This document shows, piece after piece, positions 1 to 13,000 of a DNA stretch of 64,000 nt. This DNA is from Branchiostoma floridae (taxonomy: Eukaryota; Chordata; Leptocardii; Amphioxiformes; Branchiostomatidae), in assembly GCF_000003815.2 (NCBI RefSeq), contig NC_049996.1, forward strand, positions 758,789-822,788. The letters run 5' to 3'. The notes beneath the pieces are model-generated. The model was not told where the DNA came from. It was given only the letters and a program-made list of their open reading frames with translations, and ran no database searches. How positions within the stretch are numbered: the stretch's first letter is position 1; the number at the start of each line of letters is the position of its first letter. The position numbers and the translations under genes were made by a program.

Positions 1-189
1 TGCTTTAAGTTGGGACGTTTGAGGGTCGAATCAATTTCACAAGGTGGCCAAATTTTGATTCAGAACTCAAGAAATTGAAGTGCTCAATCATCTCAATGAT
101 CTGACTGACCAGTAATTTTGGGTTGCTCATCAGTCGCCCAATAGTCTCTGTCCTGTTGTAATGGGATCTTACTCATCACGTTTCCCCAG

Positions 190-313
190 ATGGTTGAGCT
201 GGACCAATCCCTGCAGCCCCAGGACCTGAAGTTACCCGAGGAGCCCTGTACCCAGCCTACAACACTGGATGTACTGGAGGGGCAGGAGGTCACACTCAGG
301 GCAGAGGTGCCAG
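190..313 (+). CDS. Ig gene exon: linker and first half of Ig domain 1
   Basis: Follows an acceptor TTTCCCCAG and ends at CCAG|GTGAG. Translates to a Pro-rich linker, then LDVLEGQEVTLRAEVPG, the A'-B strands of a type A domain. The upstream phase is taken as 0 because the other linker exons start in phase 0. It ends in phase 1. Confidence 0.72.
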
Positions 314-3300
314 GTGAGGGAAAATGGACAAACGAATGACTGAACGAATGAACAAAGGAATGAATGAATAAACAAACAAGTAAACAATGGAATGAACAAA
401 CAATAGCCAAAAAGGAGGATGTGATAATCAGGTGACTGTCACCTGTACAGTAGTCTCTCTTAGCTGTCAATATGGATATCAAATTGTTGAAGCAAACAAA
501 CAAACAAGATCAAAAATGATAGTCAGAAAACAGGATGTGATGATCAGGTGGCTCTCTATCATTAGTTTCAATATAGATATCAAATTAATTTGTTGAAGGT
601 AAGAAACATACAATTATTACTGGATTAAAGTTAAAGTTGGCCATACGTAAGATGCTTAGGGGTGGTGGCCATCTTTATTTCTGTAGCTCTTGGGCCACTA
701 CAGCTAGTAGTGGTGTGTGTTTAACTCCCATAACCAATATTCTCATTAGTGCTGAGTGCTAAGTAAAGATTTAAGCAGCATGTACTATTAAAGTATTTGG
801 TAATTGACTCGACCGGGATTGAACCAATGACCTACCGAATGCAAGGCGAACACTCTACCCACTTGGCCATTGCATGCATAGCTGGATGGTTGTATGAATA
901 TGAAAGAAATCATATCATTCATTGTACAATTGTTGCATGTCCCATCTTACTACTAAACAAAATCACTTGGTGTCCTACCACCCCATCCCACACATCATAG
1001 ATGACGCTGATGTCAGATGGCTCTTCAACGACAAGGAAATCAGCAACACCGAATCCATCGTTGTGTCCGCAACCAAGCACACCTCCACTCTCACCATTCG
1101 TAAGGTCCTGCGAGAGTTCGAGGGAACTTACACGTGCATTGCCACCACCCCTCACGGTACCGGTCGTTGCCAGATCATCCTGCATATCATTCCGTCCTCC
1201 CCACCCCACGCTACGAGCTCCATCACGAGGAAACAGACCGTACGCACACAGGAGCTGACGTTCAGGGTGCCCATGTTACTCATGGAGAGGTCTACTGCCC
1301 CGGGTACTATAGACATACAGGAGGGGCAGGAACTCAACATACGGGCAGAGATACCAGGTATACGATAGGACAAGTTTATCAAGACAGAGTAAATTAAAGC
1401 TATTTCATGACGTCTTATATAGCTACAAATAAACAAACTTTTGAATTTATGGCGTCTGCAAAATACTTCATGGAAACTCCAGTACCAAAGTATTTCATAC
1501 AACATTATGAATCCTCAGTCAAAAGAATTTAAAGAGAAAATACCTGACCATTACTATCAGTTGATCTTAAATCCAACACAAAAAAGCTACTCTTATCTTT
1601 TTTCCTGTGTGTATACAAGTTTAAATGTGGTTTTCTGGGACAGGATTCTAAGTGTAGGATTGGACAGTGAAGGAGGAATATATATTATTGCATTTTGCAG
1701 TTCAATGGTTTTAAATGCCCCATATTTCACAGACAAAATCAGGAAACAGTTTAGCCATAAACATTTTAATTCTCAAGCATTTCATTGTTCAACATTTTGT
1801 AGAATGCTCAGCCATAATAAGAAGTAGTACAATGCTGTAAAATGAGCCATAATGAGAAGTAGTGCAATATAGGCACAATAAGAAATAGTACAATGCATGC
1901 CTTAATCTAGATACAGTACGAAGATCTTAAAATGTTAACTGTAACTGTGAACATTTTTGTCCTATACAGGAAAGCCTGACATCACTTGGCTGTTTAACGG
2001 TAAGGAACTGAAACCATCCGACGAGGTACAGTTTGGTGTGGACAAAGAGGTCTACATGCTGACTGTCACTAAAGTCACCCGCCATTGGTCAGGCACCTTT
2101 ACCTGCATCGCAAAAACGCCCAGCGGAAAGACCGTGTGCGACATTGTGGTCAACGTGAAGGAATCTCCAGACAAACATCTCGAGATGGAGAAGACAATGG
2201 AAACAGAAGGAGCAGAGGTGAATGTCTGATAGAGTTGCATACAATCTTAATGTTGCCTTCAAGTACCTAGGGTTCAAAATTCTGATTGTAGAGTGGAAAT
2301 ATTTCTCTGAGTCACCAAACATCCCTTTTAGATAGCTTTGAGCTACGCTTAGAATTAGAGAGGAAATATGTGTGATTGAGAAAGTGTATAATCCATTCAT
2401 CATGAGTAAAAAAAAACGTCTATAATTGTCGAACTTTCTTGATCTTGTCACCCCCACAAGATGCATTTCCTCCTGTACTCAAATACCTATGGGAGCTAAT
2501 TGATTTATTGACATCTAGCTTGTCTTGACTTGTCTTACAGTAGGTTTCATCCATTGGTCTGCATAATATTTGTCTTCACTCCATTCACATAATATTATTA
2601 ATTTTTAGATTTTGGGTGAACTACATGCAGAGCCTTTAGCTCGCGGTGAAAGGTAGTGAATGCTACCTGAAACGTACAATCAATTTACAAATCTATCCAG
2701 TTTCTTGAGTAACAATGACTGTTGTCTTATACTACCTGGGTCTAAGTGTCATCAATCCAATATATTTTGCTTGTGCTGTGCAGGTCCAGATGCAGCAATG
2801 GAGACTGAGATCTCCTGTCCAGACAACACAGGCTTCTCCTCCCATGGCTCAGTTTGAGGTCAAGGAGGGGCAAGAAGTCACTCTGAGGGCTGAAATACCT
2901 GGTAGGAACTTCAAGATAATCTTATATACAGCGCCTGGGTCATCTTCTGTAAATACATGTTTACATTATTCTGATATGCTCATATCATTCAAGCTTCAGC
3001 TGTAAATATTCAGGAGGCAAAGGAACTAAGACATGTCGGTAATTATACATGTACATGTAACGTTAAGTGTTTACCTGTCATAAAGTATTGTGCTTTGCTG
3101 CTACATTTGCTGTTCGTTACCTCGAGCTCCCCGCTTTAAATGTTGATACTATACAGTCTCAATCATTCTCTTCTCTCTTTCATGTAGTCATCCTGATGTA
3201 TATGAACATGTATGTGTTAATAGTAACGCTAGTTCACCTTTATCTGTTGGGTAACCAATATCCGTTGCTTTTTAAAAACAGGGTATTTAGGCACATCAAG

Positions 3301-4025
3301 CTTAAGCTAGTCGACAGGTGGTAGTTTTAAACTTCAATATTTGGAAAATATTGCAATTTGAAACTAACGTCCTTCGGCATGATATCCTCAAATACCCTGT
3401 TTTTAAAAGCAACGGATATAGGTTACCCAACAGATAAAGGTGAACTAGCTTTAACTGTTGTAATGTCAAATGTCAAGTACATGTGGGATCCTACCCAAAT
3501 TTGTTTTTAGAACAGTTTTGTTGCTCTACCTCACTCTTAAACTTTGTGGTGGAACATTCTCACAAATTCTGTCATGTCTAAACTGTCTCCATCTCTCCAC
3601 CTGTGTACATGTACATCTTCCTAGATCCTTGGAGCCCACATGGAGGTAAGCATGAGATATATGTAAACTAGCAATACCTACATACCAAAGATCATTCTCA
3701 AGTTATCTGCTTTCATTTATTTAACAAAAATGTCACTGCAATACCACAACATGCTGCAAGGGGGGTCAAGCCTATATAACTTTTTCCATGTACAAGAGCT
3801 ATTCATCACCCCAATTTGTTGACCATAGCATCTCCAGATCAAAAGATAGAAGAAATGGAAATTACCTTGCATTACAAGTTGCTAGGTGGGCCCGGTTACC
3901 ATTTTCATTTTCTTGTTCTCAAGATCTACCCTCATATCAAAAATCAAGACATTCAGGCCTTCTTGAGTTATCATGTTCACATCTTCAAAGACACACACGC
4001 ACACGCATGCACACACACACACACA

Positions 4026-4057
<32 letters not shown>

Positions 4058-7000
4058 TACATACACATGAACGCTACCCAAAACATAGCCTTCTGGCAAA
4101 GGTTGCAATAAAGTTTTGCAGATATTTGCAGTTTCTGACACAATGCTTGTAAAGCTGCTGATATTGATAAGGAATTACACATTATATGTACCTGTATCAA
4201 CATCGATTTTGAAAAAATTCTTTCTAACACTCTCCTATTCAAAGAGCTAGTATATGTGCTTGATTTTTATCATTCATGATTTTATTATTTTCCCCAGGCC
4301 CAGCAGACATAATGTGGATGTTTGAGGGGAAAGAGCTGTCTGAGTCTGACAACATCAGCTTCTCCTCAGATGGTGACGTCCACATCTTAAAGATCAACAG
4401 TGTCACCTGTGATTACTCAGGTAAAACACTCCTACAGAACTCAAGAGCCAAAGAACTCAAATTCTGACTGTGTTACTTACCAAACATGCACACTATTTGA
4501 CAAAACGTTACGCTGTGGTTCACTGTTTATTGATACTTTCTTTGGTACAATGAACATGGAAACACTGTACATTAGGCATCTGATTTCTCTGTCACGACCA
4601 GTGGAAGAATACCTCTTCTGTTCATTTAGTACATATCAGCTAGACTTTTTCACTCTCACATCACTACAAGGTACACTTGTGCACTTTTGGAAAACCTTTT
4701 TTGCCCAGTTTGTACCTTTCCAAAATATCCCAAATGAGATCTCATTTACTGTGAAACATTGTTAACAACAGGAAAGTTTGCCTATGTATCTACAATGAAA
4801 CACATTTTTGTAAAACATACAACCCTTCCACAAAGATATCCAGCTGCATTCTGTAGCAAAAAGTGGTGAAGTTGTCATCTTTATTGAAGCATTATGCATT
4901 TCTACATATGAGATTTATTTACTTTGATGAAACGTTGCCGACCACAGGAAAGTTCACCTGTGTTGCCAAGACCGACACCGGCGCTGCGACCTGTGACATC
5001 CTGCTGACAGTCGGACCCCCCACCCTCACACAGAAGACAGCTGAGCTGCTACAGATACAGAAACCAGTCTCTCAGACACCTCCGCAGTTCTTCGAGGTGA
5101 AGGAAGGTCAGGAGGTCAACCTGAGAGCTGAGGTACCAGGTAGGTTGACCTGTAATTTGCTGTATTGTATTCATTACTGTGTAAGAAACTGATACACTTC
5201 TATCAGCCCTTCCACCAGTCAGACCCCCAGAAGTTTGATGGCCAAAACCTCTAATTCAGGAGAATTGGGAACATCCTAATTCTTTTAATTTATGCAAATG
5301 TGCTAGAGAGAAAAGCTCTATGGTGTTGGAAACTGTAATGATTGGTTTCCATAGTGACAGAGAATTCTGAGCCCCAATTGGTCTGATTTTGATAATGATT
5401 ACACATCCTGAGTTCCTACTGGTGACTCTAAGAAAGGGAATTAATGGTTCTCTCAAGTTAGCATGCAAACTCTTGGAAAAAAGGTCCAATAAGGTTATGA
5501 TTGTGTAACACAGGCTATGTATGAGAACCCTGCTCTGTGTTTTCTTGAAAGTATTGTACTTTTTGGCACAACTATCAATTTTTCACCTACCAATGTTTTT
5601 GCAACAAGTCAGCTTTTCTCAGCGGAGCATAGTAAACTCTGCAGACTGGCATTGTGTCAAAAATTGAGACTGTACAAATTGCTTATATCTCCCCCTCCTC
5701 TTGGTTCATAACTGGTATAGAGTTCCTGTTTTCTATAGTCTAGTGGGTCTGTCATTTGTTGTGTAGTAAAGGTGAATACAAGTGCATCAAACACCCAAAT
5801 CAGTGTGATGATTGTCAAGTATACTTGCATTGGTTTACAAATCATCAGTACAATGTCTTTAATTACTTAATTATGTTACTTTCAGGAAGTAAATCAGTCA
5901 AGTGGTTCTTCAATGGAAAGGAGCTGTCAAAATCTGACCAGGTGACGTTCTTCTCCGAGTACGACATCCACACATTAAGAATCACCAAGGTAACCAAGGA
6001 GTGGGCGGGGACGTTCACCTGTAGCGCGACCACGGAAACGGGAGCAACGACGTGCGACATTGTGCTGAGCATCAAGGACAGTGACTTGGCCCTGAGGGGA
6101 GACAGAACGGAGAATAGGATTGCCAAGGAGATGCAGGTAGGATTATGGTCCCTTTGTGTTAATAGACTGATGCTGACTGTCAATTTTAATTAGAATCCAA
6201 ACCAATGACAGCATGGCAATTAGCAGTTCATCCAATGAGAGAATGGCTATGTGTGTATAAAAATATTTGCATTTTTAGGTTTTAACAGAGCTGAGGTGGG
6301 GCTATAGGATCCGATTTGGTCTAGTGTAGAAAATTAAGACATTATCACTTCAAATTACATGTAAATGGAGTGAGACAGGAGTCTGTTACCAAGCAGCTTT
6401 TGTTGCTTCTCCTATGGGGTCAATCAGTCCTCATATTCAGTTAGTAGAGCTTGATGTTTATGAGGAGGAAAGATGCTATTTCAGGCCAACCATGCATCCC
6501 ATAGCCTGGAAGTGGCCTTGTTTAGCCCTGACTCTCAGTATAAACAATAGTAATAAATAAAATTATGGTACGTATATAGATGTAATAAATTCACCTTTTT
6601 TTTACTTCAGTATCTAAAGGAGATCCACTCAGCCTATTCACAGTAACATGGTCACTATTGCCTATAACAGACAATGGAAGGCATCACCGGTAATTCAGCA
6701 CTAAGGACAGACACTGCTCACTAGCAATTATCATCGAATCTGTGTCTATTTAGGTCTAATTTGTGTGCTTAAAGGCTCTATTCTTAACAAGGATATCATA
6801 CAGGGCATTTTCAATCCAATGATTTACTTTTTAGACCCAAAAAGTCTTAAACAATGCAAAAAATTGAAAGAAATGATTTATACATTGAGCATAAAATGAC
6901 ATAAACACATCTTTTGTGCACTGTAATGCCTATCATTAGTTTAGCATCATTCCATCATGTAACATCTTTGACATGATGTTTTCCTTGTTACCTTAGGTGA

Positions 7001-10000
7001 CCAGCCAGGTGGTAAGAAAAGACACTGGAGCCTCCACAGAAGTTACAGTCAAGGAGGGTCAGGAGGTCACCTTACAGGCTGGCATCCCAGGTGAGATATT
7101 AAAAAATTAGATCTTCAATCTTTATCTGATAAATGAACATAACAGGCACACATGCATATAGAATACAATATGGTGTATTCCATGTTACCCAAGGTACCAG
7201 CCTGACCACATCCAACCAGCAAGAGGGTTGGGACTGAGGGTAAAGTGGAATACACTGTGTTGTATTTTACTTATGTCATACCCTGACCCCCAAAATTTTC
7301 AACGCAAAACGCAGTAGAGGTTGAGAAAATGTGGTGTACCCAACCAAAAAGTTGCAACAGCAGCTATTCAACAGAACAGACCCAAAATTCAAATTAAAAA
7401 AAAAATCAGAACACCTGTCACTCAATCCAGAACACCTTTAGCGAACATTATCAAGGCACGGGTAAAACATAAAAATAAGCACTAAAGTATACATCACACC
7501 GATGTAATGGTAGTATCCTTTATAGTATAGTCTGTAAGTTACATGAGTAACACATTTTCCAGATGAAATTTCTCTTGCTAGAAACTGTGTACCACAAAGA
7601 ATCACAGCTTATAATAGGATTTTGTACACTTGCTCTGTCAGCATGTAATCTTGAAACATAATTCTGTTGTAGGAAACTACACCATCTAGTGGCTCCATGG
7701 AGGCAGTCTTCTCCCTGACTCAGATCCTTCAGACAGACCACCAAGGGAGATCTCCACATCCTCACCATCCCCAAGATAAAGAAGGAACATGCAGGGACGT
7801 ACACATGTCAGGCTAACAGTGGTACAACTACGGTCAAGTGTGACATCATTGTACATGTCACTGAACAGGAGAGGTAGGATGTTTGTATAGAAACACTTTT
7901 TTTTTTTTCTAAATCATGTTCGTAGGGCCTGATGTTACCATCATGGTGATGAAGAGCGGCCCATAGCGATAACTGTAGCAGCATCTCTTCTCCCTAAGTC
8001 AGAAACATCAAGCTTGACTTCACTGACTCAATAGGCAAAGCAGGGGTTACGAGGCTGCTCGGGAAATTCCCTACCCCATTTTGGCCGGAATGGTTTGATC
8101 CGCCACATCGCACATGTGGCAGGTTCTTTTACGTGCCCGGGGTGTGGCTCTCCCCAAACACGGGACCTCTATTTAACGTCCTATCCGAAGGACGACTCAT
8201 TTTCACTTGAGTAAAGTGAGGAAAGTCGTGTAAAGTGCCTTTCCCAAGGGCACAAGATCGGCAGCACGGCAGGCGGATTCGATCCCGCAACCTCTCGGTC
8301 ACGGGCCGAATACACTTCCACTGTGCTACTCGGCCCCACTTAGTAGTGCAGCAAAGTTAAAGAAATTGGGGGTCTTGATTGACTTACCTTTTCATTGAAA
8401 GTACTTGATGTACCTTGAATGCATACTTCAGGGACAATTATTGTCTGTTAATGATATCTCCTATATCTTCCTGAAACAAAAGCTGTTAGATATTTGTGAT
8501 ATGTTACAAAATGTAGATTTTTGTTATTAAATTTAGATTTTCCAAAATTTTTGCAAGGTTTTCATATCACAAACTGTGACAGCATTGATTTTTAGGTGCA
8601 GTTGCTGCACATTGAAAAAAATATCCACACTCAAAATAAGACCCATTTGCAGCAGCTAACTCCAAATGATTTTCCAAATGAAAGCAAAGGAATCTTTAAG
8701 CACTCAATTAAATAATCAATTTTTAAGCAATGTTTGCTCTTCAAACTTTCTCCAGCTAACAGATTTTCTCATTTCTGTAGACTGGTACCACCAGACTTCA
8801 AGATCAAGCCTCGTTCCCAGCGTGTGGAGAAGGGCGGTACTGTGAGCCTGATCAGTGAGGTGTCAGGGGAGCCTAAACCGGCTGTTTCCTGGTTAAAGGA
8901 TGGCAGAGAGGTAAGATGGGTTTGGAAATGAGTGTAGTTGAATATTTGTTTGGTGCTGTCTTTCAGCTTAATCCAGAAAGTTATAGGACATTTTGAATAG
9001 AAACAAATTTTGAACCCAGGCATAGGACAGATGATAAAGGTAAACTTAAGACATATTTGGGCTGTCTGAATGAGGCTTTCTTGTTTTACTATTATGTGAT
9101 TAATCATTAAGGTGAAACATGTTGCAAAGAGGTTAGCTTATCTTGTGTTGATATACATGTATCTGCATTTTGACATGATTCTGTCCACCTTTTCCAAGAA
9201 GGTTATGTTTTTGTCAACATTTCTCTGTGTGACTGTGTCTGTTAGCACAATGACTAAAAAGTGCCTAAATCAATTGTCTTGGGTATGTCTTTGTTAGACC
9301 TCAAAATGATTATATTTTGGCCCCTTAGCAACTTCTTATGGTACTGCAGTGGATCTTCTCGTTTTGATAGTTTGGAAACAACCAAGAGAGTTGAATGTAA
9401 CATATTCTGGAATAGTCAGACTTATCCAATAACTGTTGTGCAATTTCTAAACTCACAAGAGAAATGCCACAATACCACTATTGGTTTGATCAACTTTTAG
9501 CTAAGGAATTGTACAATGTGTACCTTTCTTGGCTGATATTCCACAACTGTTCATCTCTTTCACAGGTGCTGGAGTCTTCTCGTATTACATCAAAGCACGT
9601 AGGGAAGAACTACATCCTGGAGATATGTGATGCAGGGGAGGAGGACAGTGGGTCTTACACCTGTGTGGGCACTAATGCTGCTGGCCAGTACTCCTGCACA
9701 GCAACACTACATGTCTATGGTAAGTCTTACACCTGTGTGGGCACTAATGCTGCTAGCCAGTACTCCTGCACAGCAACACTACATGTCTATGGTAAGTCTT
9801 ACACCTGTGTGGGCACTAATGCTGCTGGCCAGTACTCCTGCACAGCAACACTACATGTCTATGGTAAGTCTTACACCTGTGTGGGCACTAATGCTGCTGG
9901 CCAGTACTCCTGCACAGCAACACTACATGTCTATGGTAAGTCTTACACCTGTGTGGGCACTAATGCTGCTAGCCAGTACTCCTGCACAGCAACACTACAT

Positions 10001-13000
10001 GTCTATGGTAAGTCTTACACCTGTGTGGGCACTAATGCTGCTGGCCTGTACTCCTGCACAGCAACACTACATGTCTATGGTAAGTCTTACACCTGTGTGG
10101 GCACTAATGCTGCTGGCCAGTACTCCTGCACAGCAACACTACATGTCTACGGTAAGTCTTACACCTGTGTGGGCACTAATGCTGCTGGCCAGTACTCCTG
10201 CACAGCAACACTACATGTCTATGGTAAGTCTTACACCTGTGTGGGCACTAATGCTGCTGGACAGTACTCCTGCACAGCAACACTACATGTCTATGGTAGG
10301 TCTTACACCTGTGTGGGCACTAATGCTGCTGGCCAGTACTCCTGCACAGCAACACTACATGTCTACGGTAAGTGTTTGCTAAGAGTGAGTGAGTGAGTGA
10401 GTGAGTGAGTGAGTGAGTGAGTGAGTGAGTGAGTGAGTGAGTGAGTGAGTGAGTGAGTGAGTGAGTGAGTGAGTGAGTGAGTGAGTGAGTGAGTCAGTCA
10501 GTCAGTCAGTCAGTCAGTCAGTCAGTCAGTGAGTGAGTGAGTGAGTGAGTGAGTGAGTGTGTGAGTGAATGAGAGTAAGTGTGAGTGAGTGAGTGAGTGA
10601 GTGAGTGAGTGAGTGAGTGAGTGAGTGAGTGAGTGAGTGAGTGAGTGAGTGTGTAAGCAAGTGACTAGGTGGTGGAAATAATTTGCCTTATCCCTGAATG
10701 AAATTGAACTTCTAGACATGGAACACATTAAAAATGTAGTTTTCCCAAGCCTAAAATGGTATATTTAGCACCAATCCAAAACAATGAGTGCAATAGAAGG
10801 AAATTAAGCCTAAAGACTGCCCTACAGGCATGTATTATAACTTTAAAATCCAGATATGTGATGAACGTAATGTTGTTTCCAGACAAGGAGACTGGCGGGT
10901 ACTTTGTGCAGGGGAATGGTTCCTCCATAGCGAGTGTGGGTACTGTCACCAGCACACGTGTGGAGGTACCCGAGGAACAACAGGTGTCACTACAGGCAAC
11001 TCTGCCTGGTAAGTACAAAATAGGGGCTGAGATGTCAGTTTGGATTTATTTTTGATTATGAATCAATTTGAATTCTGTTATATGCTTGTTTCAGACATGC
11101 ACCATACTAAATCATAATTGAACTTGAAGATTATGAAATTGATTACAACACTGCACAGTAAATGTTTGAACCACTTGTTTCAGTTTACATTACATATTCA
11201 CCCACTCAGGTAATCTCATGACCAGGTGAGCTTTATCACACCTGTTTAACATCTGATTCAGGTAACCAGGTGTTTATTTTGGATCTTTTATATAGTCCAT
11301 GTGAATACCCTTGTCATACACCTATTTATCCTATTCATACCTGTTCCAGGTGTCAGCATCACACACCTGTTTGACCTATTCACACCTGTTCCAGGTGTCA
11401 GCATCACACACCTGTTTGACCTATTCACACTTGTTCCAGGTGTCAGCATCACACACCTGTTCAACCTATTCACACCTGTTCTAGGTGTCCCCATGACATA
11501 ACTACCTCATCTATTGACACCTGTTTTGTAACCAGGTGTGCTGTATCCCACACCTGTTTAACACCTGTTTCAGGTGACGCAAGGTGTGCATCACATAACT
11601 ATCTAACCTGTTTAGAACCTGTTTCAGGAGATGATGTGAAGTGGATGTATAACGGTGAGGGGCTTCAGCCCAGCGCCCTGTACAAACAGTCGACCCGCGG
11701 CACCACCCACACCCTCACCATCCTCAGGGTCAGCAAACAGCAGGAGGGGACCTACACCTGCGAGGCCAGGGGGCCAACCGGGGTCTCCAAGTGTGACCTG
11801 GTCATCACCGTTCTGCCCAAGAAAAAGTAAGTCCAGCTGCAGTAAAATTTAGTGATAGTCAAAAGCAAATGCAGCCTGTGTCAGTTCTCAGTCACTCACT
11901 CACACTCACTATCCGGAGACTTATCTACCTAAAATCTGAAAATTTTCTACCAGTCCTCACTTTTCATTGATTTGAATTTGGGAAACAGCATTTACTGCTC
12001 TTGAAGTGTTGGGATTCAATTCATACACTTTTGATTCATAAAAGATAGGGAGGGACGACTTTTACATTTTTTCTGAAAGCAAAAGATTGTCACCTAAGTT
12101 TCAATCTTTCTATTTCTTTGCATAATTTGATACATGTAGTGTCCTTTAGTTTCAACATGTACCTTTTTTAAGTTTTTACTCTGTAAATTTGTTGATTTTG
12201 CCAGGTGCAAGTAGTATCTTAAAGTGTGGCTGAAATATGATAAACTATAATCAGAAAACGGTCGGTTTGGTGTAAATATGTAATACTATGTGAATGTAAA
12301 AGTAGTGCTGATGTTCATTATGATTAGAAATTATCTTTATTTCAGCCTCGCTTTGTTTAAGTATATGTCTTTAATTTTGTATCTTCCCACAGAGAGATGG
12401 TTCCTCCAGATTTCGTATCCCAGCCCAAACCAGCGACAGTTGGGGAGGGGGAGTCTGTGGAGTTCTGCTGTCAGATCACAGGAGACCCGCAGCCGGAGGT
12501 TCACTGGTTAAAGAATGGACAGGAGGTAAAGACACCCCTGTAGTGTGGAGTGGTATGCTCCGCTATTCTCAAGGACTGTGCTGCATTCTCACTTCTACCT
12601 GTTTGAGAATATCCTACATTAGAAAGCATGCCCAAAGCCATTGGCAAGGACTAGAAAATGGTGTATAAGCTTGATATGATGTAATGAGGTAAAAGATCAT
12701 TGACATGTGAAAACTGTGCTACCTTGTCTAGAGAATTCTGGTACGAATTATTATCTATGGCCTGTTGAAATGTAAATCTATATATATTCTTGTGATATAC
12801 ATGTACGTGTGATGATAAGGAAACAGATCATAATCATAGACTCCATGCAAGCTTTGAAGCTTGTATAGAACATGGAATAGAACCCTTAGATAATAGAGCA
12901 ACTTTAGAACACATTCTGTGATACAATATAGAAAAGAATCAAAGAATAATTAGAACAAGAGCCATTAAACCATTCTTATATTAGAATATAGAGCAGAATG

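Noticed and set aside
805-880. Possible tRNA gene on the minus strand, with A and B boxes; likewise at 8,270-8,337 and 49,680-49,740.
   Set aside because: Boxes are followed by SINE bodies and no acceptor stem pairs well, so they are SINE heads and not tRNA genes.
3788-4242. Frames over the CA repeat on both strands.
   Set aside because: Low-complexity artefact in an intron.
9653-10372. The regular 72-bp array as a CRISPR-like repeat.
   Set aside because: No spacers; units are contiguous and coding, in a spliced animal gene.
10522-10728. Minus-strand frame of His-Ser-Leu-Thr repeats.
   Set aside because: Product of the GTGA microsatellite.
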